DNA of 64,000 bases from the NCBI RefSeq assembly GCF_901709675.1, contig NC_051098.1, forward strand, positions 2,966,500 to 3,030,499, given 5' to 3'. Under the pieces are notes generated by a model. It saw only the letters and a program-made list of their open reading frames with translations, did not search any database and was not told the DNA's origin. Shown piece by piece: positions 33,053 through 43,970 of this stretch (the stretch's first letter is position 1; every line of letters starts with the position of its first letter). This stretch comes from Syngnathus acus. Its lineage: Eukaryota > Chordata > Actinopteri > Syngnathiformes > Syngnathidae. The position numbers were made by a program, and so were the translations under genes.

Positions 33053-33345
33053 ACCATCGCGCCTGGAAGACTCTGCTTCGGAGCCAGGCCGCTGAACATC
33101 GACCCCGCAACACCACCACCTGGGACCGTGGCCACCGCGCCTAGAGGCCCCGGGCAGCGGGATAACGGCTCGACAACAGTTCCCGAGGTTACGACCATCG
33201 CGCCTGGAAGACTCTGCTTCGGAGCCAGGCCGCTGAACATCGACCTCGCAACACCACCACCTGGGACCGTGGCCACCGTGCCTAGAGGCCCCGGGCAGCG
33301 GGATAACGTCTCGAGAACAACAGCTCCCGAGGCCACTACCATCGT
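33053..33345. repeat. 141-bp tandem repeat in the LINE 5' region
   Basis: ACCATCGCGCCTGGAAGACT starts at 33053 and 33194, and a decayed third start is at 33338. CCCGGGCAGCGGGATAACG appears in each full unit. Tandem 5' monomers can act as promoter units in some LINEs; that role is inference here. Confidence 0.8.
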
Positions 33346-33487
33346 GCCTTGAAGAGGCCCTAGGAATCCGGTATTAAAAAAAGTACGTAAAACCAAACTC
33401 TTTAAAACTCTAAATCATGCTAGAACTGTTTGGGACCCCCGGTACAAACCGAAGGGCTTTTTCTGTGGACACATAAATATTCGAAGC

Positions 33488-33979
33488 ATGGGTAACAAAA
33501 TGAACCAACTTCTCACAGAGTCTAACATCGACTGTCTGGGACTGTCTGAAACCTGGCTGTCCAATAAGTCCCCCACAGCCCTGGTGAACAGACTAGGATA
33601 CAATGTGTTCAGAAAGGACAGGGGGGCTTGGAGGGGGGGCGGGGTAGCTCTGTACATCAAAGACACTCTGACTTGCAGAGAAATTGTGAACCCTTCTGAT
33701 CTTAAGTTCGATTGTGTAGGGGTAGAAGTATCTCTATCAGAAGAAATGTCTTTCACCATTATATGTCTGTACCGGGAACCTACGGCTAAGAACGAATTCT
33801 ATGACCAACTCAAATCGCTCCTGAACATTCTGAAGGACACTTCCCACCCTAGCCACTCCCTTTTCGAACTGTTGCCATCAGGCAGACGCTACAGATCAAT
33901 TAGGTCAAGGACTAGCAGATTCGCCAACAGTTTTTACCCTACAGCGGTAGTCACATTAGATGCCGCTAAAAAGGGATGA
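33488..33979 (+). pseudogene. LINE endonuclease fragment fused in frame to another LINE's C terminus
   Basis: Residues 1-117 are an apurinic-type endonuclease start (MGNKMNQLLTESNIDCLGLS, ETWLSN, GGGVALYIKD, GVEVSLSEEMSFTIICLYRE). From about 33842 the frame continues as SHPSHSLFELLPSGRRYRSI with RTSRFANSFYPTAV. That is the C-terminal end of a different LINE, whose 3' UTR and TATTC tail run to about 34137. The fusion results from insertion and is not a gene. Confidence 0.7.
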
Positions 33980-34137
33980 TTATGTCTGTGTATGTTCTTC
34001 TGCGGGTTTTTAGCTTGTATTTTTTTATCTTTTTATTCTATTTATTTTTTATTTTATGCACTGATCGGTTGGCACTTTTTAAATTTCGTTGTACATGTGT
34101 GACAATGACAATAAAGATCTATTCTATTCTATTCTAA
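33842..34137 (+). mobile_element. 5'-truncated LINE insertion with (TATTC)n tail
   Basis: The C-terminal coding end (LLPSGRRYRSIRSRTSRF) is followed by a T-rich 3' UTR, GACAATGACAATAAAGATC and a TATTC repeat. The host LINE resumes at AATCTAGGGAATCAAAAAAC. Confidence 0.7.
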
Positions 34138-34337
34138 ATCTAGGGAATCAAAAAACGAAATGATTTATCCAGGTGACTGGAATGTAAACTGGGATGACAA
34201 ACAAAGCAGGAAAAATCTAAAACAAATCACAGACTCCTTTAACTTAGTGCAGCTAGTTGACAAGCCAACTAGACTAACATAAATCCTCAACTAAAATTGA
34301 CCTAGTATTTACCAACAAAGCAGAGAGGATAACAAAA

Positions 34338-34943
34338 GTGTACAATTTTTTAACCGGTCTATCTGACCATAACGTAATACTCCTGACTAGGAAACTCTCA
34401 AAAAAGAGATTCACATCTCAACCCAAAAAACCCCCGTCATGTACTCACTACATACCCAAAAACAAGCTGGAAGAGCTGGGGGCTGCAGTGAGTCAAGTTG
34501 ACTGGGGAAGCACTCTCTCTCACACTGACATTGAAACAAATAGCCATGCTTTTGTATCCAAACTAGAACAGCTGTTGGCCTCTTTCTCCACAAAAGGGCA
34601 GAATAAGTCTAGGAGAGAACATGTTCTGCCTTGGCTGGATCAAAACTGCAGAAATATGATGAAAACTAGAGACTACCTATTAAAGCAGAGTCTCAAATCT
34701 GGTCTACCAACGGACAGACAGAAATATGTTTCAGACAGAAATTCTGTAACACAGCTTCTAAGGAAGGCAAAAGCTGACTTTATTATGAATGTCATAGAGA
34801 ATGCAAACGGTGTTGCAAAGAAGGTCTGGTCAGTACTAAACAAGCTGCTAGGAAAGCAAACTGCTCAGAGTACAAACAAGCTTGAACTAAAAACAGATGA
34901 GGTCACTATAACTGACCCTGAATCACTAGCCAGTACCTTAAAC
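34338..34943 (+). pseudogene. Host LINE: endonuclease C terminus and linker
   Basis: The frame begins MYNFLTGLSDHNVILLTRKL (the SDH motif of the endonuclease). It passes through a lysine-rich linker and WLDQNCRNMMKTRDYLLKQS (compare PW-----L---RD---K). It is cut by the hAT insertion after ESLASTLNQ; beyond that the frame reads hAT sequence by chance to 35090. Confidence 0.75.
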
Positions 34944-35809
34944 CAGTGGTCCCCAACCACCGGGCCGCGGACCGGTACCGGTCCGTGGGTCACTTTGTAC
35001 CGGGCCGCCAAGCCACACAGAAAAAAAAAAAAATTTGTTTTAATCGACGATCAATTAATTCAGGTCAAGACGCTCGTCCCGGTCACGTGACATGTTTCCC
35101 CAGTCGAGCCCGCAAAGCTAGCAAAAATGAGTAAGTATTTATTTTGAAAAATATAAAAAAATTGGCGATTTTCTCCCAATTACATCCGTCGGTTCAGGTC
35201 AAGACGCTCGTCTCGGTCACGTGACATGTCACCTCAGTTGAGCCCGCGAAGCAAGCAAAAATGAGCAAGAAACAGAGATGTTTGGAAAGCTTCTTCGGAA
35301 AGGGAAAAAAGCCCAATGAGGAGACGGAAGAAGAAGAGGCTACGACTTCTAAGAAAAGGAAAGCTGCATTTAAAAGACTATGACGCGCCAAGCCCACTCT
35401 GCATAATATGTGGCGACAGGCTAGCTAACGAGGCAATGAAGCCCTCAAAACTGCTTCGGCACATGGAGACCAAGCATCCTGCATTAAAAGACAAACCTTA
35501 ACCACTTCGGGTGTCATTGTCTCCGATTACGCCTAGATGGGACCGGCTCGTTTCTGAGAAACAAGCTCAGTGCTCCCACTAATTCAATGTAATGGTGAGT
35601 TTTATTTTAATGTCGTTTATACTTGTTTTTATGCCAGTCGTATCATTTTATTTCATCGTATTCATATATTTATTATAAATGTATTATTTATTTATATAAA
35701 TGTATTATTTAGTTATATAAATCTATTATTTATTTATATAAAGGCCGGTCCGCGAAAATATTTCTGACACGTAACCGGTCCGTGGCGCAAAAAAGGTTGG
35801 GGATCACTG
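34944..35809 (+). mobile_element. Buster/Charlie-like hAT derivative, 866 bp, with exact TSD
   Basis: The ends are CAGTGGTCCCCAACC and GGTTGGGGATCACTG. The duplication CCTTAAAC is at 34936-34943 and 35810-35817. The interior keeps the first part of a ZBED/SCAND3-like transposase (35261-35500): MSKKQRCLESFFGKGKKPNE, an acidic and lysine-rich stretch, and a frame change. Then a BED finger with CIICGDRLANEAMKPSKLLR followed by HMETKHP, ending at TAA. The catalytic domain is deleted. An inverted relative lies at 14750-15600. Confidence 0.92.
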
Positions 35810-35904
35810 CCTTAAACAACTTTTTTCTGTCTAGTATATAATTATACTGATATAACTAAACTGTTTTCCCCCCCTGATATTTCTCCCCGTCCGATCTCGT
35901 TGAC

Positions 35905-37250
35905 AGCCCATCCTGGAGTTTGAAGAAATAAAGGAGAGTGAGGTAAAAAAGATTATTGCAGAACTGAAGGTATCTAAAGCTAAGGATGCATATGGGTTTG
36001 ATACCAACTTCATAAAGACTCACAGTGACTCCCTAGCTAAACCCATCACTATTCTGGTTAATCAGTCCATAAGACAAAACATGGTCCCCTCTTCCTGGAA
36101 GGTAGCCCTAATTACTCCCATCTTTAAATCAGGTAGCAAAGTCCTGGTTGAGAACTACAGACCCATCAGTATTCTCCCCTGCCTATCCAAGATCGCAGAG
36201 AAGTCGGTGGCCAAGTTAATGATTAAACATCTCAATCAGGGTGAGACACCATTCCACCCAATGCAATTTGGTTTTAGAACACAACACTCAACTGAAACGG
36301 CAAATAGCGTATTCATTGAAAGAACCAAAAAGAGTCTGGATACAAACCCATATGTAGGCGCGATCTTCCTGGATTTCAAGCGGGCGTTTGACACCGTCAG
36401 CCACCGTGTTCTCCTCACAAAACTGTCATACTTCAACTTCTCTACAAATGTGATTCACTGGATCCAATCATACTTATTAAATCGTATACAGTGTGTGGTG
36501 CTTGACGGCGTTAGGTCCCTGTTTGTTGACAATCCAGTAGGAGTCCCACAGGGATCAATCCCGGGGCCTTTATTGTTTTCTTTGTATATTAACGATCTAC
36601 CTGATGTGTGCCCTGATAGCAATGTTGAAATGTATGCCGACGATGCGGTCATCACTGTCCACGGCAAGACTACTAATCAGGTCTCTTACAGTCTAATTAG
36701 TGCACTTGAAAGGGTACATGACTGGCTAGACGAGTGTCTGCCTCATGCTCAATGTAAAGAAAACAGTGTTCATGTTGTTCAGCAAAAGACCAACGACCAT
36801 TGACAGGTCTGGTGTTTTCTCTAAGGGAGTAGAATTGGAGTGTGTGCCGCACTTCAAGTATCTCGGTGTGATCTTGGACTCCAATCTAACCTTTAAGAAA
36901 CAAATTAAAAAAATAACTAACACTATTCAGTTCAATTTACGAAACTTCAAACAAATTCGACCCTATCTCACAACAGAAACAGCAAAAACATCTGCATTGT
37001 ATGATCTTCTCGCACATGGAATATTGTTTTACAAACTGGTCTTTTGCAAACGTGACAATCATCAAATCGATTGAACAGGTTTTTAAAAGGGCTATCGAAA
37101 TACTAGACAAAAAACCCAACTCTTATCACCACTGTAATATTCTGGAAAAGTATCATCTCCTCAGTTTTGAAAACTTGCTTAATATATCAATGTTTAAATG
37201 TCCTGGCTCTTCCTCCTCTTATGGAATTCATCCATAAAAAAGACAGTACC
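35905..37250 (+). pseudogene. Host LINE reverse transcriptase (L2/CR1/Rex1-like)
   Basis: It starts PILEFEEIKESEVKKIIAEL and reads SKAKDAYGFDTNFIK, WKVALITPIFKSG (RT block 1), ENYRPISILPCLSKIAEKSV, GFRTQHSTETA, VGAIFLDFKRAFDTVSHRVL, GVPQGSIPGPLLFSLYINDL, then the catalytic MYADDAV (near 36630). After a frameshift near 36740 it continues FKYLGVILDSNLTFKKQIKK. Further frame changes follow before the Rex3 insertion. All RT signature blocks are recognisable, but it is not a continuous frame. Confidence 0.85.
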
Positions 37251-37507
37251 AGGTCAACATCCAGGGGTGTTTGTGAAATTGAATATAGAAGAACAACTTT
37301 TATTAAGCCTGGAGGTGGGGCTCGAAGGCGAGCGTCTGGTGGCCGGGCCTTCGCCCATGGGGCCCGGCTGCGCACAGCCTGAAAAGGAAACGTGGGTCCC
37401 CCTTCCCATGGGCTCACCACCTGTGGGAGGGGCCAAAGGGGTCGGGTGCATTGTACGCTGGGCGGCGGCCAAAGGCAGGGACCTTGGCGGTCCGATACCC
37501 GGCTGCA

Positions 37508-38244
37508 GAAGCTGGCTCTTGGGACATGGAATGTCACCTCTCTGGCTGAGAAGGAGCCCGAGCTGGTGTGCAAGGCAGTAAAGTTCCAACTAGACATAGT
37601 CGGACTTGCCTTCACACACAGTTTGGGTTCCGGTACAAGCCCTCTCGAGAGGGGCTGGACTCTCTTCCACTCTGGAGTTGCCCACGGTGAGAGGCGTGGA
37701 GCAGGTGTGGGTATACTTATTGCTCCCCAGCTGGGTGCCTGCACATTGGGGTTCACCCCGGTGAACGAGAAGGTAGCCTCCCTCCGCCTTCGGGTGGGGG
37801 GGACGGGTCCTGACTGTTGTTTGTGTCTATGCAGCAAACGGCAGCTCAGAGTACCCACCCTTTTTGGAGTCCCTGGAAGAAGTGCTGGAGAGCGCTCCTT
37901 CTGGGGACTCCATCGTTCTACTGGGTTACTTCAATGCTCACGTGGGCAATGACAGTGAGACCTGTAAGGGCGTGATTGGGAGGAAGGGCCCCCCCGATCT
38001 GAACCCGAGCGGTGTTCTATTATTGGAATTCTGTGCTCGACGCGGATTGTCAATAATGAACACCATGTTCAAACATAAGGGTGTCCATGTGTGCACTTGG
38101 CACCAGGACACCCTAGGCCGCAGTTCGATGATCGACTTTGTAGTCGTGTCATCGGATTTGCGGCCGCATGTTTTGGACACTTGGGTGAAGAGAGAGGCAG
38201 AGCTGTCAACTGATCACCACCTGATGGTGGGTTGGCTCCGATAG
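37508..38244 (+). pseudogene. Rex3 endonuclease domain (frameshifted)
   Basis: The first frame gives LALGTWNVTSLAEKEPELVC, then GAGVGILIAPQLGACTLGFT. After a frame change near 37860 it reads [40 protein letters not shown] and [18 protein letters not shown]. The NVTSL, DFN-like (here YFNAHVGN) and DHHL motifs mark the AP-endonuclease fold. At least one frameshift. Confidence 0.8.
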
Positions 38245-39346
38245 TGGGGGAAGATGCCGGTCCGACCTGGCAGGCCCAAACATACTGTGAGGGTCTGCTG
38301 GGAACGTCTGGCAGAATCCCCTGTCAGGAAGAGCTTCAACTTCCACCTCCGGCAGGGCTTTTCCCACGTCCCGGAGGAGGCGGGGGACATTGAGTCCGAG
38401 TGGACCATGTTCCGCGCCTCCATTGTTGAGGCAGCCAACTGTAGCTGTGGCCGTAAATTCGTTGATGCCTGTCGTGGCGGCAATCCCTGAACCTGCATCG
38501 GGGACGGTGCCTCTGGATTGGCAGACTGGGGTGGTGGTTCCTCTCTTTAAGAAGGGGGACCGGAGGGTGTGTTCCAATTACAGGGGAATCACACTCCTCA
38601 GCCTCCCTGGTAAGGTCTATTCAGGGGTGCTGGAGAGGAAGGTCCGTCGGGAGGTCCAACCTCGGATTCAGGAGGAGCAGTGTGGCTTTCGTCCTGGCCG
38701 TGGAACAGTGGACCAGCTCTACACCCTCGGCAGGATCCTCGAGGGGGCATGGGAGTTCGCTCAACCAGTCCACATGTGTTTTGTGGACTTGGAGAAGGCG
38801 TTCGACCGTGTCTCTCGGGAAGTTCTGTGGAGGGTGCTTCGGGAGTACGTGGTGCCGAGCCAACTGATAAGGGCGGTTCGGTCCCTGTATCACCGATGCC
38901 AGAGTTTGGTCTGCATTTCCGGCAGTAAGTCGGATTCGTTCCCAGTGAGGGTTGGACTCCGCCAAGGCTGGCCTTTGTCACCGATTCTGTTCATAATTTT
39001 TATGGACAGAATTTCTAGGCGCAGCCGAGGCGTTGAGGGTGTCCGGTTTGGGGACCTCAGTATTGCGTCTCTGCTTTTTGCAGACGACGTGGTGCTGTTA
39101 GCTTCTTCAAGCCGTGATCTCCAGCTCTCACTAGAGCGGTTCGCAGCCAAGTGTGAAGCGGTCGGGATGAGGGTCAGCACCTCCAAATCCGAGTCCATGG
39201 TCCTTGGTCGGAAAAGGGTGGAATGCCCTCTCCAGGTCGGGGATGAGATCCTGCCCCAAGTGGAGGAGTTCAAATATCTTGGGGTCTTGTTCATGAGTGA
39301 GGGCAGGATGGAGCGCGAGATCGACAGGCGGATCGGTGCAGCGTAG
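38245..39346 (+). pseudogene. Rex3 reverse transcriptase with internal deletion
   Basis: The linker (PVRKSFNFHLRQGFSHVPEE, SEWTMFRASIVEAANCSCGR) stops at CRGGNP near 38490 and jumps directly to GTVPLDWQTGVVVPLFKKGD. A segment of roughly 500 bp present in full Rex3 is therefore missing (recalled, not aligned). Intact blocks follow: NYRGITLLSLPGKVYSGVLE, EEQCGFRPGRGTVDQLYTLG, HMCFVDLEKAFDRVSREVLW, VRVGLRQGWPLSPILFIIFM, the catalytic LLFADDVVLLASS and FKYLGVLFMSEGRMEREIDR. A TAG follows shortly after at 39343. Confidence 0.85.
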
Positions 39347-39460
39347 GCAGTAATGCGGACTCTGTACCGGTCCGTAGTGGTGAAGAGAGAGCTGAGCCAA
39401 AAGGCAAAGCTCTCAATTTACCGGTCGACCTACGCTCCTACCCTCACCTATGGTCACAAG

Positions 39461-41702
39461 CAGGGCTGTGGACTCGGTCGGATTTTTGCACCGAGTCCGA
39501 GTCCGGCCTCTTGACCACGAGTCCGAGTCCGGCTGTCCATTTTTTCTGTTAATTCATGTGACTGCTTAGTCTTTATTCAAGGCTAATTTAGATCAAAATC
39601 TAAATAATTACAACAGTTTTGTGATGGCTTTGTCTTTATTAAACATATAAACGAAATACAATAAACAGATACTTTCCAGTTTCAATTCAACGACTTGAGT
39701 TTGTTCTTAGGAACAAAATCGCCTCAACCAAGTCAGCCTTCATCGCGCCGCGCTGATCAGACATGATAAACTTGAGCCCGGAAAACAGGCGCTCTACGCT
39801 GACTTGGCTGATTGGCATTGCTGTTAGTGTCCGAGTCGCTGCCTTGAGGCCGGACGGATAACGATCAGCTGTAACAAATGGGCTCTCTTTCATTCGACCA
39901 AGTGCCAACATTGCCCCAATTTCTTCATCTATGTCGGTTGGCGAGGTGGCGGCCGACAAACGCTGGCGGCGCTCAATGCTGTCAAGTTCTTTTTCAAACT
40001 CATCCTCCTCCGTCGATGTGGAGCCATCAACCTCGGCCTCCATCGACGGCCCCTCCAGGTGCTGGTGGGTACGAGACCAGATTCGCCTCACAACGGCACG
40101 GAGGCCATTCTTGGCGTGCTCCATCTGCTCTTCGCTGAGGAGAATGCGGTAACGCGCATCGATGAAGACGGCTGCCAGAAAAAAATCATTGTCGAAGAGC
40201 TTGTCCTCTCGTTGCTCCATTGAATTGGCGATTGGTGAAGCTAGAAGGGGCTGCTTGCGCAACGCTGCCTTCAAGGCCGACCACTCCTTGAGAAAGCTGC
40301 CGGGGGTGATTGAGGCCGACTGGAGCTTGACCGTGACATCGTATGGCATCTTGAGGATCGTGGCCAAGGTCTCAAGCTTCTTCCATTCTGACTCGTTAAG
40401 GAGAAGTTCCGGAGAAGCAGCCGCCAAGTCCTGGACATGCTCTCGTAGATGAAGGAGCCGTTTTGTCATGAGGTAGGTGTTTCCCCAACGGGTGGGCACA
40501 TCGACGACAGGGAGAAGACCTCCTCGACGACGGAGGACAGCAAGCAGATTGGGGGTCCGCAGTCTCTTCACCACCCGTCGGACTTTATCCAGTAGTTTCA
40601 TGACATGCTCCGCCTTCAATCCGTCACGAATTGCCAGTTGCAGCGTGTGAATAGCACAGCGCATGTGATGAATCATTCGAAAATCGGCATCCTGAATCCC
40701 AGCGAACTTCTCAAGCTGGACCTCATCGTCCAGATTGACGCCCCCCTCGTCCTCATCCATTTCGTTTTCAGTATCATCAGCATCTTCGTCGTCCTCATTG
40801 ATGAGCCGCACGGCTTTGCTCATGGTCGCTGCGTTATCGACGACGATGGAGAGGACATGCAGGTCAAAATCCTTGATGACGGCGTTGATGACATTCTTGA
40901 CCGCCTCACTGTCATGCCCCCCGTCGGTGTCCTTGAGGCAAGAGTCTTGATTTTAATCTCACCGTCGCGGGTTGTTATTTAAATTCTTCCTCTTTAGGTG
41001 ACAGAGATGTCTTTTGTTCCCTGTCAGCCATCTGTCTCCGAGTCCTTACTGTCCTTTTGTTATGTGTGTGTGTTTTTGTTCCTGTAAGAGGCCTTCACCA
41101 ACAATGAGCAGAGCATATTTGCATAGGCGAAGTGTTCTGATTTGGTTCATAGATTGTTGTTGGTCAGAACTGTTTTTCTTTGTCAAGCGTTATATACAGT
41201 TTGAAGTAGTTGCGTACAAGTTATCCCATATTTACTCAATGTTTGTTTAAGTGTTTAGGACAAGTTACTTATTGTTATTGTGTGTTAATTTACTAAGTAG
41301 ATAAAGTCTAGCAAAGGTTTAGTTGCATTGTTCCACAGGAAAGCGGCAATTCAAGTTATCTGATCTCACTCGCGGACGAGTCAGCCAACAATAGGAGACG
41401 AACAGCTGGTTGAGTGCTAATTTACACCACACTACATTCTTTAGCTAATCAGCGTTGCTACAGACACAATCTCCCCTCCCTTTAGTGTAGCAACGCCTCT
41501 GTAACCAGGGCAACCAAAACATTAAATAACCGTAGCAGGGCTGTGGACAGTATTCCTACGCGCATTCTCAGCAGCATGATGAAAATAAAATTGAACGTAT
41601 TTTTTTTATTGTCGGACTCGGTGGACTCGGTCAAAATCAGCACCGAGTCCGGCAAAAATGACCGAGTCCGACCGAGTCCCCGAGTCCGAGTCCACAGCCC
41701 TG
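39461..41702 (-). mobile_element. hAT transposon inside Rex3, 2242 bp, with exact TSD
   Basis: The ends are CAGGGCTGTGGACTCGGTCG and the inverse CCGAGTCCACAGCCCTG. The duplication GTCACAAG is at 39453-39460 and 41703-41710, in the middle of Rex3 coding sequence. Long subterminal regions repeat CCGAGTCCGAGTCCG. It carries most of the C-terminal half of a transposase on the minus strand. A second copy of the terminal word CAGGGCTGTGGACAG sits internally at about 41537, suggesting a nested or rearranged end. Confidence 0.93.
39687..40945 (-). pseudogene. hAT transposase, C-terminal two thirds
   Basis: The annotated ATG (40823) is internal: the same frame extends upstream to about 40945 (LKDTDGGHDSEAVKNVINAV, DFDLHVLSIVVDNAATMSKA). 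Then come RMIHHMRCAIHTLQLAIRDG, VVDVPTRWGNTYLMTKRLLH, LAAVFIDARYRILLSEEQME, and the hAT dimerisation block MPISQVSVERLFSGLKFIMS with LVEAILFLRTN before the stop. These are the usual hAT motifs (catalytic region, CxxH, WxxRY, hATC). The N-terminal zinc finger and first catalytic residues are missing upstream, where the frame hits a stop. The 378-codon downstream part is uninterrupted, so the loss is recent or truncation came first. Confidence 0.85.
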
Positions 41703-41710
41703 GTCACAAG

Positions 41711-41970
41711 CTATGGGTCGTGACCGAAAGAACAAGATCCCGGATACAAACGGCTGAAATGTGTTTCCTCTGCAGGGTGTCCGGGCTCTTCCTTAGAGAT
41801 AAGGTGAGAAGCTCGGTAATTCGGGAGAGACTCGGAGTAGAGCCGCTGCTCCTCCACGTTGAGAGGAGCCAGATGAGGTGGCTCGGGCATCTCATCAGGA
41901 TGCCTCCTGGACGCCTCCCTGGGGAGGTGTTCCGGGCTTGTCCCGCCGGTAGGAGACCCCGGGGATGACC
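41711..41970 (+). pseudogene. Rex3 C-terminal coding region
   Basis: After the second copy of GTCACAAG the frame reads LWVVTERTRSRIQTAEMCFL, RDKVRSSVIRERLGVEPLLL, ERSQMRWLGHLIRMPPGRLP and GEVFRACPAGRRPRG, ending at TGA. R-S--IRE-LGVEPLLL--ERSQLRWFGHL-RMPPGRLP is the standard Rex3 ending. Confidence 0.85.
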
Positions 41971-42123
41971 CAGGACGCGCTGGAGAGACTATGTCTCTCA
42001 GCTGGCCTGGGAACGCCTCGGGATCCCCCGGGATGAGCTGGTTGAAGTGGCTGGGGAGAGGGAAGTCTGGGAGTCCTTCCTAAAGATGCTGCCCCCGCGA
42101 CCCGACCCTGGATAAGCGGAAGA

Positions 42124-42200
42124 AAATGGATGGATGGATGGATGGATGGATGGATGGATGGATGGATGGATGGATGGATGGATGGATGGATGGATGGATG
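42124..42200. repeat. (GGAT)n tail of Rex3
   Basis: About 18 perfect GGAT units directly after the Rex3 3' end. The open frames across it encode DGWM/HPSI repeats and are not genes. Confidence 0.95.
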
Positions 42201-42499
42201 CTTTTGTTAAGAGCGTACATAAATGGCTGTCAATACTGGAATCTACTCCCTGCCTCAATTAGAGAGATCCCTTCTTTTGATGTTTTTAAAAGGCGACTGA
42301 AACAGTGGCTAAAAAGCTCACAAACCTGTAACCACTTTTAGTAAGTAGTCTGCTGGGACGGTTAGAATAGTTTTTCCACAGTGTGGATATAACCTTTTAT
42401 ACTATGTTTTTATTTTTTTATCTCCCTATAATGTATTAGTCTGTCTATCCGTATGTCTGCTCTGTCGGGCTGAGTTAATGTAATGTCTAATGTCTATTG

Positions 42500-43789
42500 C
42501 AGGGGTGGGCAAACCTTTTGACTCGCGGGCCGAACTGGGTTCTAAATTTGGACCGGAGGGCCGAACCAGGAGCAGATGGACGTAGTGTTTGTGTGAAGTA
42601 ATATAAGCGACCTGTAAAGGTCATTGCATAAAAGATTTTGGCCTTTAGTAGGTAGTAAAGCATGGATATTCCAAACAAGTTTTTTGAAAACAAATGCATT
42701 TATTAACAGCATTAAAAAAAAAAATCACTAAAAAACTGCTATCAGTGATTCTCATAAAATACGACACTATTATTATGAATAACAGTCTCCATCACTTCAG
42801 TGCCTGCAGGTCAGATTAATGAAAAATGTTTATCTTATGAGATCACATCAAACAGCAAACATTCTGACCAAATATATCATCTTGAAGAATCGGTGAAAGC
42901 ATACATCCAAATAAAGTAATCAAAACGGCAACACGGTGAGGGGTATCTGAACATCAGAGCAGAGTTTTAACTCACAAACACCTGGTGACAGAGGTGAGGA
43001 AACGGGAAACACTTCCTTAAAGTAAGCCTTAAGAACTTTACAGGTTAAGATTAGTCGCAAACAGGTGGTGCATCAATGTCCTTGAGCATCCTGCATTGTT
43101 TGAAAATGAGAATGGTCGCTAGTTTCAATCCCTGCTATGTGTACAAATCATATTCAAAATGCATTTTTTTACAACAAACTTGAGAGCCTCCCCTTCATTT
43201 TCAGTGGGAACAGTGTTGTTGGTCTCCCTTTTTTGCTAGTGCATCATAGTCTGGAGTAAAATTTGTTATGGCAATTCTTAGGAGAGATCCGTTTACCTCG
43301 ATCTGTGACGGGTTGATGTGGCTGAACGTCACGTCGCGTACGTCGAGCCAAATTGGCCACTCTTTTAACATTCGGCACTCACTTCTTTTCTTCGGGCCAC
43401 TCATTTTAATGGAAGGATTCCAGGGGAAGGTTTGTGGGTGGCTTTAGCGTAAAACTGTATCTGAAAGCTCAGCGAGCGAATTACAAGAATGCTGTCGTCA
43501 CAGCCCACGCTCTAAATTCGGGACTGATACAAATAGAGCGCGAGTGCGCCATGTGTACTACTGAGTACGTACGTACACGCACTTGTGAGTGTGCACCGAG
43601 CTTTCTGACACGGCTTCCGGTAGTAAATGCGCAGGCGAGCGGTTCCCCATCTACTGGGGAAACGCAGTCATTGCAGGCAAAATGACAAAAAAAAAAGTTT
43701 AATCATACAATTAATTCAGGGTTGGCGGGCCGGATTAAACGGTCCCGTGGGCCGGATGTGGCCCGCGGGCCGTAGTTTGCCCACCCCTG
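42500..43789. mobile_element. hAT element, 1290 bp, twin of 23376-24667
   Basis: The ends are CAGGGGTGGGCAAAC and GTTTGCCCACCCCTG. The duplication GTCTATTG is at 42492-42499 and 43790-43797. By eye it differs from the other copy at only a handful of positions (for example CCAAACAAG versus CCAACAAG, GGTGACAG versus GGTAACAG). The minus-strand 67-codon frame (43201-43404) is identical. It sits in the 3' UTR of the host LINE. Confidence 0.92.
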
Positions 43790-43970
43790 GTCTATTGTGT
43801 GTCTGTCCTGTCTATGTTCTATGTCACGAGGACAACGGATGAAATTTAGTTCCGGCTAATTCCGACTGGTTTTACACTGGGATGTTTGTATATATGTCTA
43901 TATCTTTAGTGTTCATCAAACTGGTACTGTCTTGTCTAAATAAATAAATTAATTAAAAATAAATAAATAA

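Larger units (their letters stand above)
37308..42200 (+). mobile_element. Rex3-type (RTE clade) LINE insertion, itself carrying a hAT element
   Basis: The 3' end GACCCTGGATAAGCGGAAG is followed by about 18 GGAT units, the tail type known for Rex3. An approximate 11-bp duplication, CTTTTATTAAG (37297-37307) and CTTTTGTTAAG (42201-42211), brackets it. It contains an endonuclease, a partly deleted reverse transcriptase and a C-terminal region split by the hAT at 39461-41702. It is a long but defective copy. Confidence 0.85.
32750..43970 (+). mobile_element. L2/CR1/Rex1-like LINE broken up by five nested insertions
   Basis: When the insertions are skipped, one retrotransposon can be followed. 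It has a GC-rich 5' region with 141-bp tandem units (33053, 33194, partial 33338). Endonuclease pieces lie at 33480-33840 and 34160-34400 (IDCLGLSETWLSN, GDWNVNWDD, KIDLVFTNKA, GLSDHNVILL). A linker runs to 34943 and reverse transcriptase covers 35905-37250. The C terminus at 42212-42340 reads [20 protein letters not shown]. The 3' UTR ends in an A-rich (AAAT)n tail near 43970. The insertions are a foreign LINE tail, two hATs, a Rex3, and a hAT inside that Rex3. Frameshifts (for example at ~36745) show that it is dead. Confidence 0.75.

Noticed and set aside
33013-33396. A 127-codon minus-strand protein with repeated GTVVEPLSRCPGP-like blocks
   Set aside because: It is the reverse strand of the 141-bp tandem repeat in the LINE 5' region. 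The repetition explains the open frame.
36081-36803. Functional host reverse transcriptase gene
   Set aside because: The blocks belong to a LINE with frameshifts and several insertions; the frame ends early at a shift near 36745.
41998-42341. Proteins with DGWM or HPSI repeats
   Set aside because: They are translations of the (GGAT)n tail of Rex3.
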